From: Candolleomyces eurysporus
Taxonomy: Eukaryota; Basidiomycota; Agaricomycetes; Agaricales; Psathyrellaceae
Assembly (NCBI GenBank): GCA_027579435.1
Contig: JANBPK010000866.1
Coordinates: 1 to 64,000 of the forward strand
Direction of reading: 5' to 3'
Length of the DNA: 64,000 bases
A program made the position numbers and the translations under genes. The notes below the pieces were generated by a model. It did no database searches, had not been told where the DNA came from, and was given only the letters and a program-made list of their open reading frames with translations. Shown here piece by piece: positions 1 to 11,357 of the stretch; within the stretch, counting starts at the first letter, position 1, and each line of letters starts with the position of its first letter.

Positions 1-572
1 CCTCTGCTGACTCTTTCCTTCTCTTGGCTATGGACAGGCTGACCGAGCTTCGGGTTGCTGACCCTATACGCTTTAGTCGTGCTTTCCGGTTTTCCGTTCG
101 GGTTCATGAACATCGGACGATCCTTCCGAAGCTGAATCAATTAACGTTGATACCTCCCAAAAGAGTAAGGTCAGCGCTTGTTGACTTAGCGGATCGACAA
201 TCAGGTTCTCGAAGCCATCGGCTACTTCACGAAGACTTCCGCTTAGCAATGTCAGGGCGAATTCCCTTGTAATACGCATGACTCCCGCTGATATCATCCC
301 TCACCAGGTCAGGCATATCAGGTAGCTTTGATTCTACTTGTAGCTGTTTCAGATACGTTCACAAGGTCTTCACGAACTTAAAGTACCGTTGTAGAACCGT
401 CTTACTCGTCTGTCTTGTCTCTTGCTAGGTAGTCTGCTTAGTTGGCAACCAGGGAAAGCTCCAACTCTATAGTTTCCCACTTCACGAAGATCTTCTGTAT
501 GCACAAGTCGGTTCACAAACATTAAGAGCAAGTTCGCAAATTTTATAGGGTGTTCGCGCAGGCGGCGCATCA
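1..572 (-). repeat. LTR-like repeat R1, inverted copy of R2
   Basis: The reverse complement of this stretch matches 16031-16620 over almost its whole length. For example, the 'ggctgaccgagcttcgggttgctgacc' neighbourhood reappears inverted near 16560, and the 'gacttagcggatcgacaatc' area reappears near 16410. The match is strong but interrupted by small gaps. The outer part of the repeat lies beyond the window start. Its inner end is near 'cggcgcatcaacg', which pairs with 'ggtgatacaccgc' at 16030. No reverse transcriptase is visible, so this is best read as a solo LTR or LTR-like fragment. Confidence 0.6.
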
Positions 573-1556
573 ACGTGCTTCATCACCCACTTGTTGTAGC
601 GTACAAACACAGTCAAGAGCCGTCCAGACTCTTCACTCCGTGATCTGAGTACACAGGTCGGTCCTAGATCTCATCCTTGACCGAATGATACGGACAATCA
701 GTTGGTGATGTAAGTACCGAAGCATTGACTGAGTATGTGGGGTACGGTCTAATTACTTATATTCAGATATCAGATCAGTTATACGGCCACGAACACACGC
801 CCACTTCATCACCCACTTGTCGTAGCATACAGACACAGTCAAGAGCCATCTGGACTCCTCACTCAGTGATCTGACTACACAGCTCGGTTCTCATTCTGGA
901 CCAAACAACGGTATGGACAATCACTCGGTGATGCAAGTACCAAAGCATTGACCGAGTATGTAGGGGACGGTCTAAGTACTTATATTCAGATATCAGCTCA
1001 GTTATACGGCCACGAACACACGCGTGCTTTGTCACCCACTTGTTGTAGCACAGACACAGAGTCAAGAGCCATCCGGACTCCTCACTCGGTGATCTGAGTA
1101 CCCAGGTCGGATCCCATCCTTGACCAAGAGCTACAGACATTCACTCAGTAATACAAGTACCAAAGGATTGACCGAATGTCTTGGGTATGGTCTAAGTACT
1201 TATTCACAGATCAGATCAGTTATACAGCCACGAACAAACAGGTGCTTCATCACCCACCTGTTGTAGTTTACAGACACCAGTTGAGAGCCATCCGGACTCC
1301 TCACTCAGTGACCTGAGTACCCAGGTCGGTTCCCATCCTTGACCGAGATATATGGACATTCACTCAGTAATACAAGTACCGAAGGATTGACCGAATGTGT
1401 GGGGTTAGGTCTAAGTCCTTATTTCTGCATAGATTCATATATCAGATCGGTTCTAAAGCCATGAACGGAAGTGCACTTCATTACCCACTTGTTATAGCGT
1501 ACACACACAGTTGGCACCATCCGGACTTTTCACCAGTGATCTGAGTACAGACATGG
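573..1556. repeat. Tandem repeat, about 4.4 copies of a 219-231 bp unit
   Basis: Units start near 581, 807, 1030, 1249 and 1480, each opening with a version of 'cacccacttgttgtagc'. Each then runs through 'gagccatccggactcctcac', 'gatctgagtacacaggtcgg', 'cattgaccgaatgt' and 'gatcagttatacggccacgaac'. The copies differ by scattered substitutions and small indels, so the array is not very recent. No convincing coding frame crosses it. It abuts the inner end of R1, so it may be an internal part of the same element or an independent satellite. Confidence 0.8.
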
Positions 1557-1716
1557 CAAGCGACGCCCCATACGGCTCATGCAGACCTTCCTTTGAATGG
1601 ATAACCGACAAAAAGCACCCGCCCGCTTTGAGGCGTACCACATTCTCATGCTTGATGGAACAATTATTTGTAAGTGCACAGTAATTAGAAATAAATTTGA
1701 CAGACGAGAAAGGGAG

Positions 1717-3559
1717 CTACTGTTCCATCGAGGACTTCTTAAATAAAGGGGGAAGAGCGGTCAATACAGATAAATCCGCCAGTGTGGCAGGATCAATCGG
1801 AGGTGGCACTGGAGCCGTGGGCCTTGCTGAAGCGCTCGTTTCCACACTAGGTGTTTCAGAGCATGATGAGGGGATTGAGACAAGCGAGGCGATTCCAGCA
1901 GGTAAGGGCGGTAGTGGCATATCCAAAGGATCCGCCGTAAGTGTGCCGATATGACTTAGCAAGGCAACCTGGCTCTGGTAGCCCTGCACCACAGTTCCCA
2001 AGAGGGTACTGAAATGACCAAATATTTCCTTGCGGAGGGTTGTCAGGCTTTGCTCTTGCCACTTGAAAAATGTCCGTAGCTCGACCTGACTGTGCTGGCC
2101 AGCCTCTGACGCCTTTCCAGACCCATTCGCCCAGTGCTCTTGCAGTGCAGACACCTGCAACTGTAGAGCTTCAATCTGCTCTCCCTGTTGCTTCACTTCG
2201 TCTGTCCTCCCATCACGACTGTCCCCACCTCCCTCCCTCCAGATACCCAAGCCTTCAAGTTGTTCCATTTGTTTCATCATTTTGTTTAGCCTTTTGGTGG
2301 TCACCTTCTCTGTGCCCTCAATCTCCATTAACTTCTTCTGGATGCTTTGGATTGTCCAATCATGCTTTGCGACACTTTGACAAATCATGGTGAGACCGTT
2401 GAATTGTCTGGATACAGTGTCCACCGTCCCTTGCAGATTGGCCATCTGAGTCTCCAACTCCAGGCCCCATCCTAGAAGTCCATGGATCTCTGCCACTAGG
2501 TCTTCGTGAGACATTTCGTCAAGATTCACAGTCGGTCGTGGATTTGCTCCCCTCCTCAGTAAAATGACCCTGTCATCCGGTCCTCTCTGCAGATTATCAG
2601 TCACCTTGAATCCCCGCATCGAATAGAGAGTCAATTCTTCATAAGGAGACTAGGTGAAACTGGAACAGTCACGCACTGTGTCTGAGCTGCCGTTGCTGGG
2701 TCCCACGCCACTCTCTTCCGAGGAGTCATCTGAGTCAGCATTGTTAAGGCGCGTCAATGACTGGTCCTCCTCCTCAGTACCCCTCCCAGTCCGTCGACGT
2801 GCTTTTGGTGTGACATTGAGGTCCTGAATGATGTTACCAGCCTTTCTGCTCTGTCCAGCTTGGTGAGACTCACTTCGTCCGTCCTTCTCAATTTCATTGT
2901 GGTTCATCTTGCCAGTGACTTTCTTCTGTGGCCGCCTTGTCTCCTTCCTAGACGCAGGAGACGTTGGAGTCAGTGAATTCCCCTTCTCGGTTCGCCCATT
3001 TTTTCCCTTACCCAACACCCCATGCTCTGCAGACCCTTTTCCAACCACCACTACTTTTACCACTTTCTGCCCACAATTGGTGGGGTTCTTGGATAGGTCA
3101 CATTTGATCTTGTGCCGACGACACATTGCACATGTGGTGTCCGGCTTCACCTCATAGCAAACAGTTTTACTCTTGATGCATCTGATGCATGGGGTTATCA
3201 GGACGGGATAGTTCAAAGTGTCGTCCTCAGGCCATGATTTCCGTGGGTCTGCCTCAGGTAAGGGAAATTTGGGTCGTAAGAGTTTCACCCGTTTCAAAGG
3301 GGGAATGTTCGGGTCTCGTGGGTCCATCTCTTCATCAGACCGATTCTGAGCGGTCTTTCTCTTTCTCGAACTTGTCGAATTGCCAGTGTTGGAGGCATCC
3401 TTGTCCACATCCATATTCTCTTCCAGACCTGTCACCTCCATGTCCATCCCTGCCGGGTTCCCCTTCAGACCCACTTTCACTACTCTCATCTTCATTGTCG
3501 CTCCCGTCTCCCTCAATCTCATGATCCCCATCCTCATCCACCCATTCCTCATCATCCAT
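1717..3559 (-). CDS. Zinc-knuckle plus coiled-coil protein of transposon-associated type
   Basis: Two ORFs share one frame and are separated only by TAG at 2650-2652. A 57-nt intron (2650-2706, GTGGGA donor, CACCTAG acceptor, length divisible by three) would remove the stop. The alternative is a true nonsense mutation. The upstream half is basic and Ser/Asp rich. It holds a cysteine cluster of the form CxxCxxxxxxC, then CxxCxxxxxxC, near 3090-3200, resembling fungal zinc-binding clusters seen in mobile-element proteins. The downstream half (1717-2634) is a long heptad-rich coiled coil with a Pro-rich tail. An acidic N-terminus beginning at ATG 3559 (MDDEEW) lies in another frame and joins the rest only through a frameshift or unseen intron near 3470. 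No function is recognised. It is divergent from the mini-exon gene at 4331. Confidence 0.5.
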
Positions 3560-3631
3560 CCGATCAGCTCCTTCGACTCTACCATTGTCAACTCTCTTCA
3601 CCTCATCATTCCCCAAGTCCCCCTCCTCCAC

Positions 3632-4330
3632 GATTTCACCTCAGTTAGGTTGAATGGTGGTCGGTATGACAGTGCCTTTGGATACAAACAGCGGTTTTCA
3701 AAAGAATTCAAGGTTGAGCATGCCCTTTTTCTTGCGGAGTCCTGGGTTGCTTTGAAAAAGCTTCATCCATTCTTCAATCCTAGGACCTAGCTGGAAATCA
3801 CGAATTCCTCCTGCCTGAGGTGCACCCCAGAAAATTGCAAACTGGTCAACAATCAGTTTAACCGTTACCTATTTAGTCGATTAAATCACATACCGATTTG
3901 TCGATCAGCAGTTTTCACTTCTCCGCGAGTAAAGCTGGATCTGGTGCAAACGTCGGCGCCTCCTGGAGGATCGTGTCAAGCTTAGCTATGAGCTGTTCAT
4001 TGTGGTATCACACTTCCTCAGGTGTAAGGTGATCCAGCAGGAGACAAGGTTCCTTGCACGTGAGAGATTGGTTGGTTGCACCCGTTTCTGACATCCTTGG
4101 CTCAGAAATATGAAAAACAGCAGTGTCGAAGTTGCACAGAGGGAGAAGGTGTTGAACACGGTGCGCTTTGCTGTCGGTACTTCTGCCACACTTATCAGTC
4201 GTTATTGGGTGGCAGTGTTCCCGGACTATTGTCGCAGTGATCCCGGTCTTTTCAACATGAGATTGCTTGTGAAGCTGGTACTTATATCTCATCTCATTGT
4301 TCACCCCCTCCTGACTTCCCATCTTCCTAT
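3632..4330. other. Intergenic region between two divergent genes
   Basis: This roughly 700-bp stretch separates the minus-strand zinc/coiled-coil gene from the plus-strand mini-exon gene and would hold both promoters. Short ORFs occur on both strands (for example 4008-4322 on minus), but they overlap each other and show no recognisable motif. I see no RNA gene or clear regulatory site. Confidence 0.4.
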
Positions 4331-5898
4331 ATGGATTCTTCTACCTGTGATTCCGATTCCGAAGATTCAGTGCGTGCTGGTCTTCCCTCAAATTTCTTGA
4401 ATTTGAATGGTACTCTTTTTCTTCTGTTCAATCCTGAGTCATCTGAAACAATCACCTTCTAGACGACGACAAAAAGACCAGCTTGTCCTCCATTGATCGT
4501 CCCGATTGAGAAGGAAATTTGACTCCCCACGGTCCCAATGTCATTGATCTCACCAGTACATCTGGTGAGGTCGAAGTTCGGCTTGCTGCTGCCAAGGAAG
4601 AAGAGATCATCGAGATCCATAGTGATGATGGGAACAATGGTTCGTGTTTTTCTTGTGCAATGCCTTCCTTACTGATTACAATCTTGCAGGGGATATTGTG
4701 ATGGGCAAGGCTGGTGAGGAAATGACCGGTCAGACTTGTAAAGGTCCGTTGCATTTGGGGAATCGGTGAGGCTCTCTTAGCTCATTTTCTCCTTAGACAC
4801 CACCGTATCTGGCAACATGGGCATGCCCGGCACCAGCCATACATCTAAAGGGCAAGAAGGGAAAGGTAAGTCATTGTTCCCACCTCGGTTTCTGATACTC
4901 ACACCTTTATCGTGGCCGTGCCTGGTTCATTCAGCTGTCAAACCGTTTGACTTTGGCAACCCGGAGGGCTTAGGTCATACATCAAAAGGGAAAGGTATGT
5001 TGCTATCCCCATGTTAGTCTATGGTGCTAAGACTTATTTTTCTGTGGCTAGAGCCAGTACCCCCAAGGCCATTTGCCCTCAATGAGCCGGGGATGTCTAC
5101 GATCCATCATTCATCGAAAGGGAAAGGTACATCAGTTTCCCTGACCTTGGTCTTTGATACTCAGTCTCACTTTCACCGTGTTGTAGAGCCGGTCTATGAA
5201 AACATCAGACCGTTTGGCTTTGGGCCGTTTGGGGCAGGGCCACTACCCGGGACAGGGAGCACCCGCAAACATCTTCTGGGGAGCGGCTTTACTAAGCATC
5301 AGTCTTTTCTTTATTTCTCAGTCTCTTTGTGACTCACACTCCGGTTTTGACAGCCTCATCCATCCCACCGAAAGACATTCATTCCATCCAATCGCCGGTA
5401 CACGCTCCACCCCCAGCTGCACCCATTGTAGAACAAAAGGTGAGCACCCCAGTGGGTATTACTGCGACAGGGATGGCCAATCCGCATTCACAAACCACCG
5501 GGCCCCTGCCACTTCGTGCTCCTACCACACCTGACCCAACCAGTATCCCCCTGGGGACTCCCACTCTAGGCAGTGAAGACTTGTTTGCCCGTTTCAAGAC
5601 CTCAGTGTTGAAGTTATGTCAGGATCCGGCCCCCTCTACTTCACCAGCACAGCCAGAGGCGTCGACGTTGGTACATTTGTCTGAATTTGAAGAGATGTAT
5701 TCTTGGGACTTGCGAACCCTTGACGCAATCGTCATTTCTAGGCAGTTCCTCAAGGACCACCTCCGTGATTTACAGTGGATTTGGAACCAGGTCCATGTCC
5801 ACTACTACAATCTCCTTCAAATCAGGGGGATGACCGATGAGACCCTGCATGCTGTCAACCGAGCGATATATAATCAAGATAGGACAGACAATGTTTGA
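4331..5898 (+). pseudogene. Hypothetical gene made of repeated tiny phase-1 exons, one TGA stop
   Basis: Eight exons can be read: 4331-4409, 4463-4639, 4690-4743, 4797-4865, 4935-4994, 5052-5126, 5187-5285 and 5354-5898. All seven introns (50-69 nt) are phase 1, and every internal exon is a multiple of three. Exons 4, 5 and 6 end in the same SKG...GK motif just before the donor, and exons 5-7 share a (K/R)PF.FG-like core, so they look like duplicated exons. Intron 7 (5286-5353) needs a GC donor. The last exon (about 180 codons) has a Pro-rich start and a helical, Trp/Tyr-rich end. The predicted product is about 385 residues and Ser/Asp rich at the N-terminus. Codon 42 (4507-4509) is TGA, so the present copy is broken unless that stop is bypassed. 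I do not recognise the family. Confidence 0.55.
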
Positions 5899-5994
5899 CA
5901 GGGTCTGAGGCATACTCAAACTGAAGGGAAGTGATGTCCATTTCATGTAAACATCTAATTCATTTGTACCATGCTTGTATTATTCTCTGAAATG

Positions 5995-6003
5995 CCATCT
6001 CGT
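5995..6003. repeat. Putative left target-site duplication CCATCTCGT
   Basis: This 9-mer is repeated exactly at 15085-15093. Here it is followed by TAGTCT; there it is preceded by AGACTA, the inverse of that hexamer. That is the arrangement expected for a target-site duplication around an inverted-repeat element. Confidence 0.55.
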
Positions 6004-6218
6004 TAGTCTGTTTTCACATTGGCCACCCTTAGAGGTGATGGCCATTCATCAAAAATGAACATCATGTGTAACTTTGATGAAGCCCAAACAAACCTGACGC
6101 ATCCATTAATTGGTGCGACTGCTTCTGATGAGTCGCCCCTAAAATTGTATCATAGAGACCACAGCGTACCCCTATACTCCTGTATATCAGCGAATTAACA
6201 TGTTTTCCACTACACACC

Positions 6219-8340
6219 ATGGCAGCCTTGCTACAGAACAAGAAATTCAAGTTTAGCTCTCCGGAAGGTTGATCTCTCGTGTGCAATATTCTCGCCGCCA
6301 ACGAAGCCAAACCGATTGTTCCGCACACATATCAGCTAGAAGGAATATGCACTTCCCTTGACGGAAATGACGTTCTTGCAACAATGGCAACTGGAGCTGG
6401 AAAATCAGGGTTCTGTTCCTTCCTCATGATTGCTATCAAAGCTCTCTCGGAGAATCCGGCGATTGGGCATGGGGTTCAATTCCCGAGAAACCCTGCAATG
6501 CTCATGGTTCTCCCAACCAAAGCTCTTCAGCAAGATATGGTGGGTCACGGCCTTGTATTATTCATAAATTTACTTATAAATTTATGACCAGAGAGGAGCA
6601 ATGTCCGAGCTCGGGCTCAATGTTGTTGTCATCAACTCCGACACTTGCGCCGAGGCTCAGAAAGCCAGACAAGATCTTTGGGTCGAATGCCAAACTAAGC
6701 ACTCAATAATCCTCATTTCCCCCGAAGAGCTTGTCAGTTGAGAATTCCAAGCTTTAATTGACAACCCTGATTTCACTTGCCGCGTCTGTCGTCTCGGACG
6801 CAATGAAATTCATTTGATCTACGTCTGGGGTTGCCACTTCCATCCGGCATTCAGACAAATTGGCCACATTCGAGTCTGACTATCCACATCCAATCAAAGG
6901 TTCATCCCCTTGATCGCCACAACAGCTACATTGCGTGAAGGGGCTCCGAAGGCAACAATCAGCAAGGTATTAGCACTTGAAGAGGGAGCCTACCATTTAA
7001 TTCAACGATCCAATCTACGACGAGACATTCAAATCATCTTGCGGCCGCTGAAGTCAGGACTTACATCATTTACGTTCTCGGAGCTCGACTGGATTTTGGA
7101 CGAGAAGAAGAACACTTTTATTTTCTGCAAGACAATTGCAAATGGATTCCAATGTGCTGCTTACCTTCACGGGCTAGCAAAGAAAAAAGGACAGAAAGAC
7201 ATGGAGAAGAGAATCCGCCTGTTCAACTTGCTCAACTGGCCCTCATTCAACATTCAAACCCTTGAATTCCTCAACAACAATCCTGAAGCAACAGTGACAA
7301 TTGCCACTGACACTCTAAGTGTTGGCTGGGACAGTCAGCATACTCAAGATGCCATCATCCTTGGAGAGCCTGACGATCTTGATGAATTCCTTCAGAAGAT
7401 CGGGCGAGTAGGCCGCAACCACCACCTTGTCAAGCACCCACGCACCTTTCTGTACTATTCTCGGAAGGCCATGGACAATGCACAACACGTGCTAGACCAT
7501 TCCGAGGCAAGCAACAAGCCACTGGTTTCCCATCTCAATCCCGGTGCAAAATTGAAACCATCTGTAACAATGGACCACAGCATATCCGACTTCCTTCTCG
7601 CCAAGTGCTATCCTGACAACATCAACAAACAATACAACAATCCTGTCAACAAAGAACCTTGCACTTGTCCTCGTTGCTCAGCAATGCCGAGTCTCAACTC
7701 CAACAATATCTGCATCTGTAGTGGGTGTCAGCCTGAAGACTCTAATGTGCCTGAAACTCGCACTTCACGGTCACGTCGCCCCCAGGCAAAGCGAGGAGAG
7801 GGACTTACCAAAGCAATGCGGCAACTTGCGATTGACCAATTCCAAACCCTTCGAACCAACCTCTTCACGAAACTCTCCCAAAGCGATTCAATGTCAAGTT
7901 CGTTCACGCCCCCAAGTGCCTACCTTCCCACTGATGCAATGACCGCCCTCATCAACAACATCTATTTGATCCACAGTGCTGAAGATGTTTGACGAGTAAT
8001 TTCCGTCAATCGTCTCACTGATACAGAGCATAATCTATTGGCTACTCAGTGTAGAATATTGCGGGAAGAATTTCAACGACTTTGAGATGCAAAGCGGGCA
8101 GGAAAACAGGCAGGAATGCACGACAATCCTCAGGCTAGACTATATCGAGCAGAAGAAGAAGAATCATCAGAAGAGGAGTCTGAAAGTGCTGGCATTCCTC
8201 AGGTGCAAGTTATTGAGGAAGGAGATGGTGAATTGCATGTTCAGTCAACACAGAGGCCTTTGGTGTGGGGAGTCGGGGCCATCATCTATTCAGCTAGTCA
8301 CACAGTAATTTTAATATGGTGTTGTTGGTTTATATCATAG
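6219..8340 (+). pseudogene. RecQ-like DEAD/DEAH helicase with five TGA stops
   Basis: The frame runs 6219-6539, intron 6540-6591, then 6592-8340, about 689 codons. Visible superfamily 2 motifs in order are Walker A MATGAGKSG (around residue 57), a degraded DEAH box reading NEIH (177), motif III TTATLR (218), motif V ATDTLSVGWD (345) and motif VI QKIGRVGR (374). A Cys cluster CTCPRC...CICSGC sits near 463, and the C-terminus is acidic. These fit a 3'-5' RecQ-like helicase. In-frame stops, all TGA, lie at 6270, 6739, 6877, 7990 and 8083, several at positions where Arg (CGA) would suit. The D-to-N change in the DEAH box is also a single G-to-A transition. The copy is therefore inactive. It converges on the DUF6589 gene and probably served the same mobile element. 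Confidence 0.8.
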
Positions 8341-8354
8341 ATAACTACTATAGA

Positions 8355-11161
8355 TCAATCATCATACTCTGATTCCTCTTCTTCCTCACGTTGAAACAGT
8401 TTCTCCGTCTCTTCAACAAAGTGGTGAGGATCTACCAGATCAATGTAAAGCCGTCCATCCACAACCTCGGCAAAACCCATTGTTTGAGTCCCTGGCTCCG
8501 AAATCTCCTCCTCGTCCTCAGCATCTTCATCTGGTTGGGGTTCAACATATCCAGAACCTGCTGCTGGTGTAGCCTTCTCAGCACATGTCCGCAATATATT
8601 TCGTGAGAGGGTAGTTTCATGGGACCACTGCTTCAGCTTACCCCCTGCCAGCTTGTCTACTCCACAATCGAAACAGTCTCTATTGACATCTTCGTAGACA
8701 CGCCCTCCTCGACGCTTGTGCAGCTCATGTTTCCAGTGAGATGCAAGCAAGTTTGGTACCTCGGGCCTTTGATGAGGTGAGTGGTGTTTGCCGGAACACT
8801 GGGCAAGCCCGACCCCACATCGCATGTCAAGCTTGATGTGTGCAAAGTGGTGAAGATTCGGCATGATGGCATCTTTGATGAACGAGTCGCCATATGCAAC
8901 CCCTTTCTTTTTGACAATTGCCTCAAGCAGACGGTTGAAATATTCTTGCATTATGTCGGCCGCACTGAATCCACCGGGTCGTCCAGATAGGTTGACAAGG
9001 GTGGCACGCAGAGTTGTCTCCCGAAGTTTCGGGGTAGACTCTCGTTCTAGCTGGGTGATTGTTTCCAGGAGATATGTTGAGTATTTTGTATGTGACGACC
9101 CTGAAAATGTGAAAAGAAGGACCTTACAGAAGAGAATGTGAATTCAATAAATTGTGTTCCCTGAAAATGGACACGCACCTTCAAGATCTCATAAACACGT
9201 CCAACATCACCTTCAGCGACAGCAAACGACAACTCTTGGGAGAGTAAACCATCTCGCATAAAGGATATGGAGTTTGAGAGAACGCGATCACCATTTGGAT
9301 GACGACCTTGAGTATTTGACCTTATGTCCAAATGGTTTGGGCTGTGTGGCCAAGGTGTACCCTCAGGAACAAAGCAAGACCAAGTATCGTCAATAGTGAC
9401 ATCTTGAAGTGCTCGATGAATTGCCTGAGTGCTCGAGAAGACCAGGTGAAGCTTCATGGCAAGTTCTTCTAGATTAGACAGCGTCGGAAGTGTTGCCAGA
9501 TTTTCGAAGTAATGAAAAAGGTCTTCGCACCCGAAATGAATTCTGATAAATAAACACACCTCAGCACCCATTGAGGCAAAAAATGTTCATCAAACACTCA
9601 CCGCCAGCAATCCAGCATCCTAGTTTCGAGTACGAGCTTGACCATGTCAACAGTCAGGTAGTAGTCAACTTTCTTCAAGTTCGGGGCCGTCGAGATGCCC
9701 ATCTGACTAGCGCTGTGGCCCAACGACGACGGATCTGGATCAAGCAGCGAGCCCCAATGTTCTTCCACCAGACGACTGAGGTCGGTCCATGCGGTGTGCC
9801 AAACTGCGAGAATCGGCCGGACTAGCTCAAAACTCTGGAAAGGATTGGGGTGGAACTGGAGATAGCGTTGAAGCTCAATCATTTTCTGGTATGTGAGCCC
9901 ATTGCTGCCAACCAAAAGGACCCAATTATTGTAGTCTCCCTCTCGCTGCCCAATTTGACCGAAAAAATCCAGCAATGCATCCTTCAGCTTGGTGGTGATT
10001 GTTTCATTCTTAGCGGTTGTCCGGAGAGGATGAACCCTGGTCTGCTCGGCCTTCAGCTGGATCCGTTCAGCCTTATCTCTGAAGAGTTTGGATACGTCGG
10101 ATTGAAAGGAGTTTAATTGAGGTACATAGTCAACCAATACACGGAGCCAATGAAGGGAGAAGACTGTATTGAGTGGCGTTGATTGATGAATGAGAGGAAA
10201 TCGTCGACAGTAAGCAAGCGGCGGTCATTTTTGATAGAAAGCTTGCGATTTTCTTTGACATCCAATGAACCATCAATGTCGATCCCATCCAGCTCGCAAT
10301 GGGTGGCAGCTAACCCGATGTTCAGATGATTTGTGCACCCGATTCGATGATCCTGCTGTTGCAAGTAGTTCTGGACGTTGTCGAACTGGAGAAACCCTGC
10401 TTTCTTGCGATCCCGCCCAAGCTTGAAAAGCTTTGCAGACTCTTGAGCCCCAAGACCTTTCACAAAGTCTGAGATGGTGCGGTAGGCAGGCATCTCTGCG
10501 ACACGACAGCTGTACGCCATGATATTGGCAGGGATGGAATGGGCAAATGAGAGAATGCCCCATGCAAGAGGCAGAAGGCGGGCTTCGTTGTTCCGAGCAA
10601 AGTTGAGTGAAGAGAGGGCATGGGTGACAACCTTGGCGAGGATTAGCCACCAAAAGCAGAAAATGTATTGTCAGACGTACCAACTCGGGGGGCCGGCGAT
10701 TTGTGTGAGGGTTCCTCCCAGTGGCGATGGCCGAGAGCATTGCAAATGAAAGTGGCTGATGCTCTTGCAGCAGCTCCTTCACGCGGGTCACTGTGATCGC
10801 GCCAACATCCTCCCGCTCTCCTTTCCCCATGCCCTTGTTCTTCGCCGTAACACGCAAACCTCCAAGGCGCCCGGTGGCCTTCTTGGCTTCTCGAACAAAC
10901 TCTTGCTGAGTTTTCTGGGCGGCAAAAGACAACAGTGCGGGGCGAACAGCGTGGATCGTGCGATAGTCAATGCTGAGGGAGAAAGTGTCGGTTTCCGCAT
11001 AGGTGCTTGTCGACTCCCGACCATCGTAGCTTCTGTAGAGGAAATCTAACAGCTGCCCAAATGGAATGAAATTGCCTCCCTGCAGGAACCGAGACACTGC
11101 TTTTGCGTGGCTGTGGTCGTGCGTTGTTGTGACATCATCGGGCTGGGGAGGCCTGAACAGA
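8355..11161 (-). pseudogene. DUF6589-family protein, main (C-terminal) part
   Basis: This is the bulk of a gene cut in two by the mariner-type element at 11164-14388. Introns are visible where the frame demands them: 9123-9178 (56 nt, phase 0), 9543-9601 (59 nt) and one of about 49 nt near 10630-10680 following PPEL. Family-like signatures include HAKAVSRFLQGG near the 5' end, LRVLVDYVP, a GLTYQKM...YLQFHPNPF block, WHTAWTDLSR...HWGS, the DPSSLGHSA stretch and LETRMLDCWR. The tail is acidic (EEEEESEYDD). Reading across 10180 needs a frame change: one copy of a repeated 'atca' 4-mer appears lost, giving a real frameshift. DUF6589 has no established function. Its position with a helicase inside one inverted-repeat element suggests a transposition role, which is inference. 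Confidence 0.75.
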
Positions 11162-11163
11162 TA

Positions 11164-11196
11164 TGGAGCCGATCACCTAGTCCCAACCAACTTTGG
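11164..11196 (+). repeat. Left terminal inverted repeat of the mariner-type element
   Basis: It reads TGGAGCCGATCACCTAGTCC followed by CAACCAACTTTGG and is the reverse complement of 14356-14388 apart from one base. It directly follows the TA at 11162-11163. Confidence 0.9.
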
Positions 11197-11357
11197 ACAG
11201 GCGCCATCCTGGGGGGACAACAGTTCTGAGGGGCGGGCCGATAGGCCCGCCAGCAGTCCTTGGGACCGACGTGGATACATATGANTTTTTTTTTGCAATT
11301 TTTGGGGTAGATACGTAGCACAATCTCTATCTCTGCTCAAAGTTACATCGCTTCTCC

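Noticed and set aside
2070..2393. Plus-strand ORF opposite the coiled-coil gene, and similar long antisense ORFs at 3189-3790, 18108-18491 and 40515-40931
   Set aside because: They mirror real minus-strand coding sequence or a decayed exon area, have biased composition and no independent motifs.
6219..8340. TGA as a sense codon (recoding or selenocysteine) in the helicase
   Set aside because: The same ORF also has a damaged DEAH box. Host genes in the window (for example Atg15 and the F-box/LRR gene at 46326) use TGA and TAA as ordinary stops, and no SECIS-like element was evident. CpG decay explains the stops more simply.
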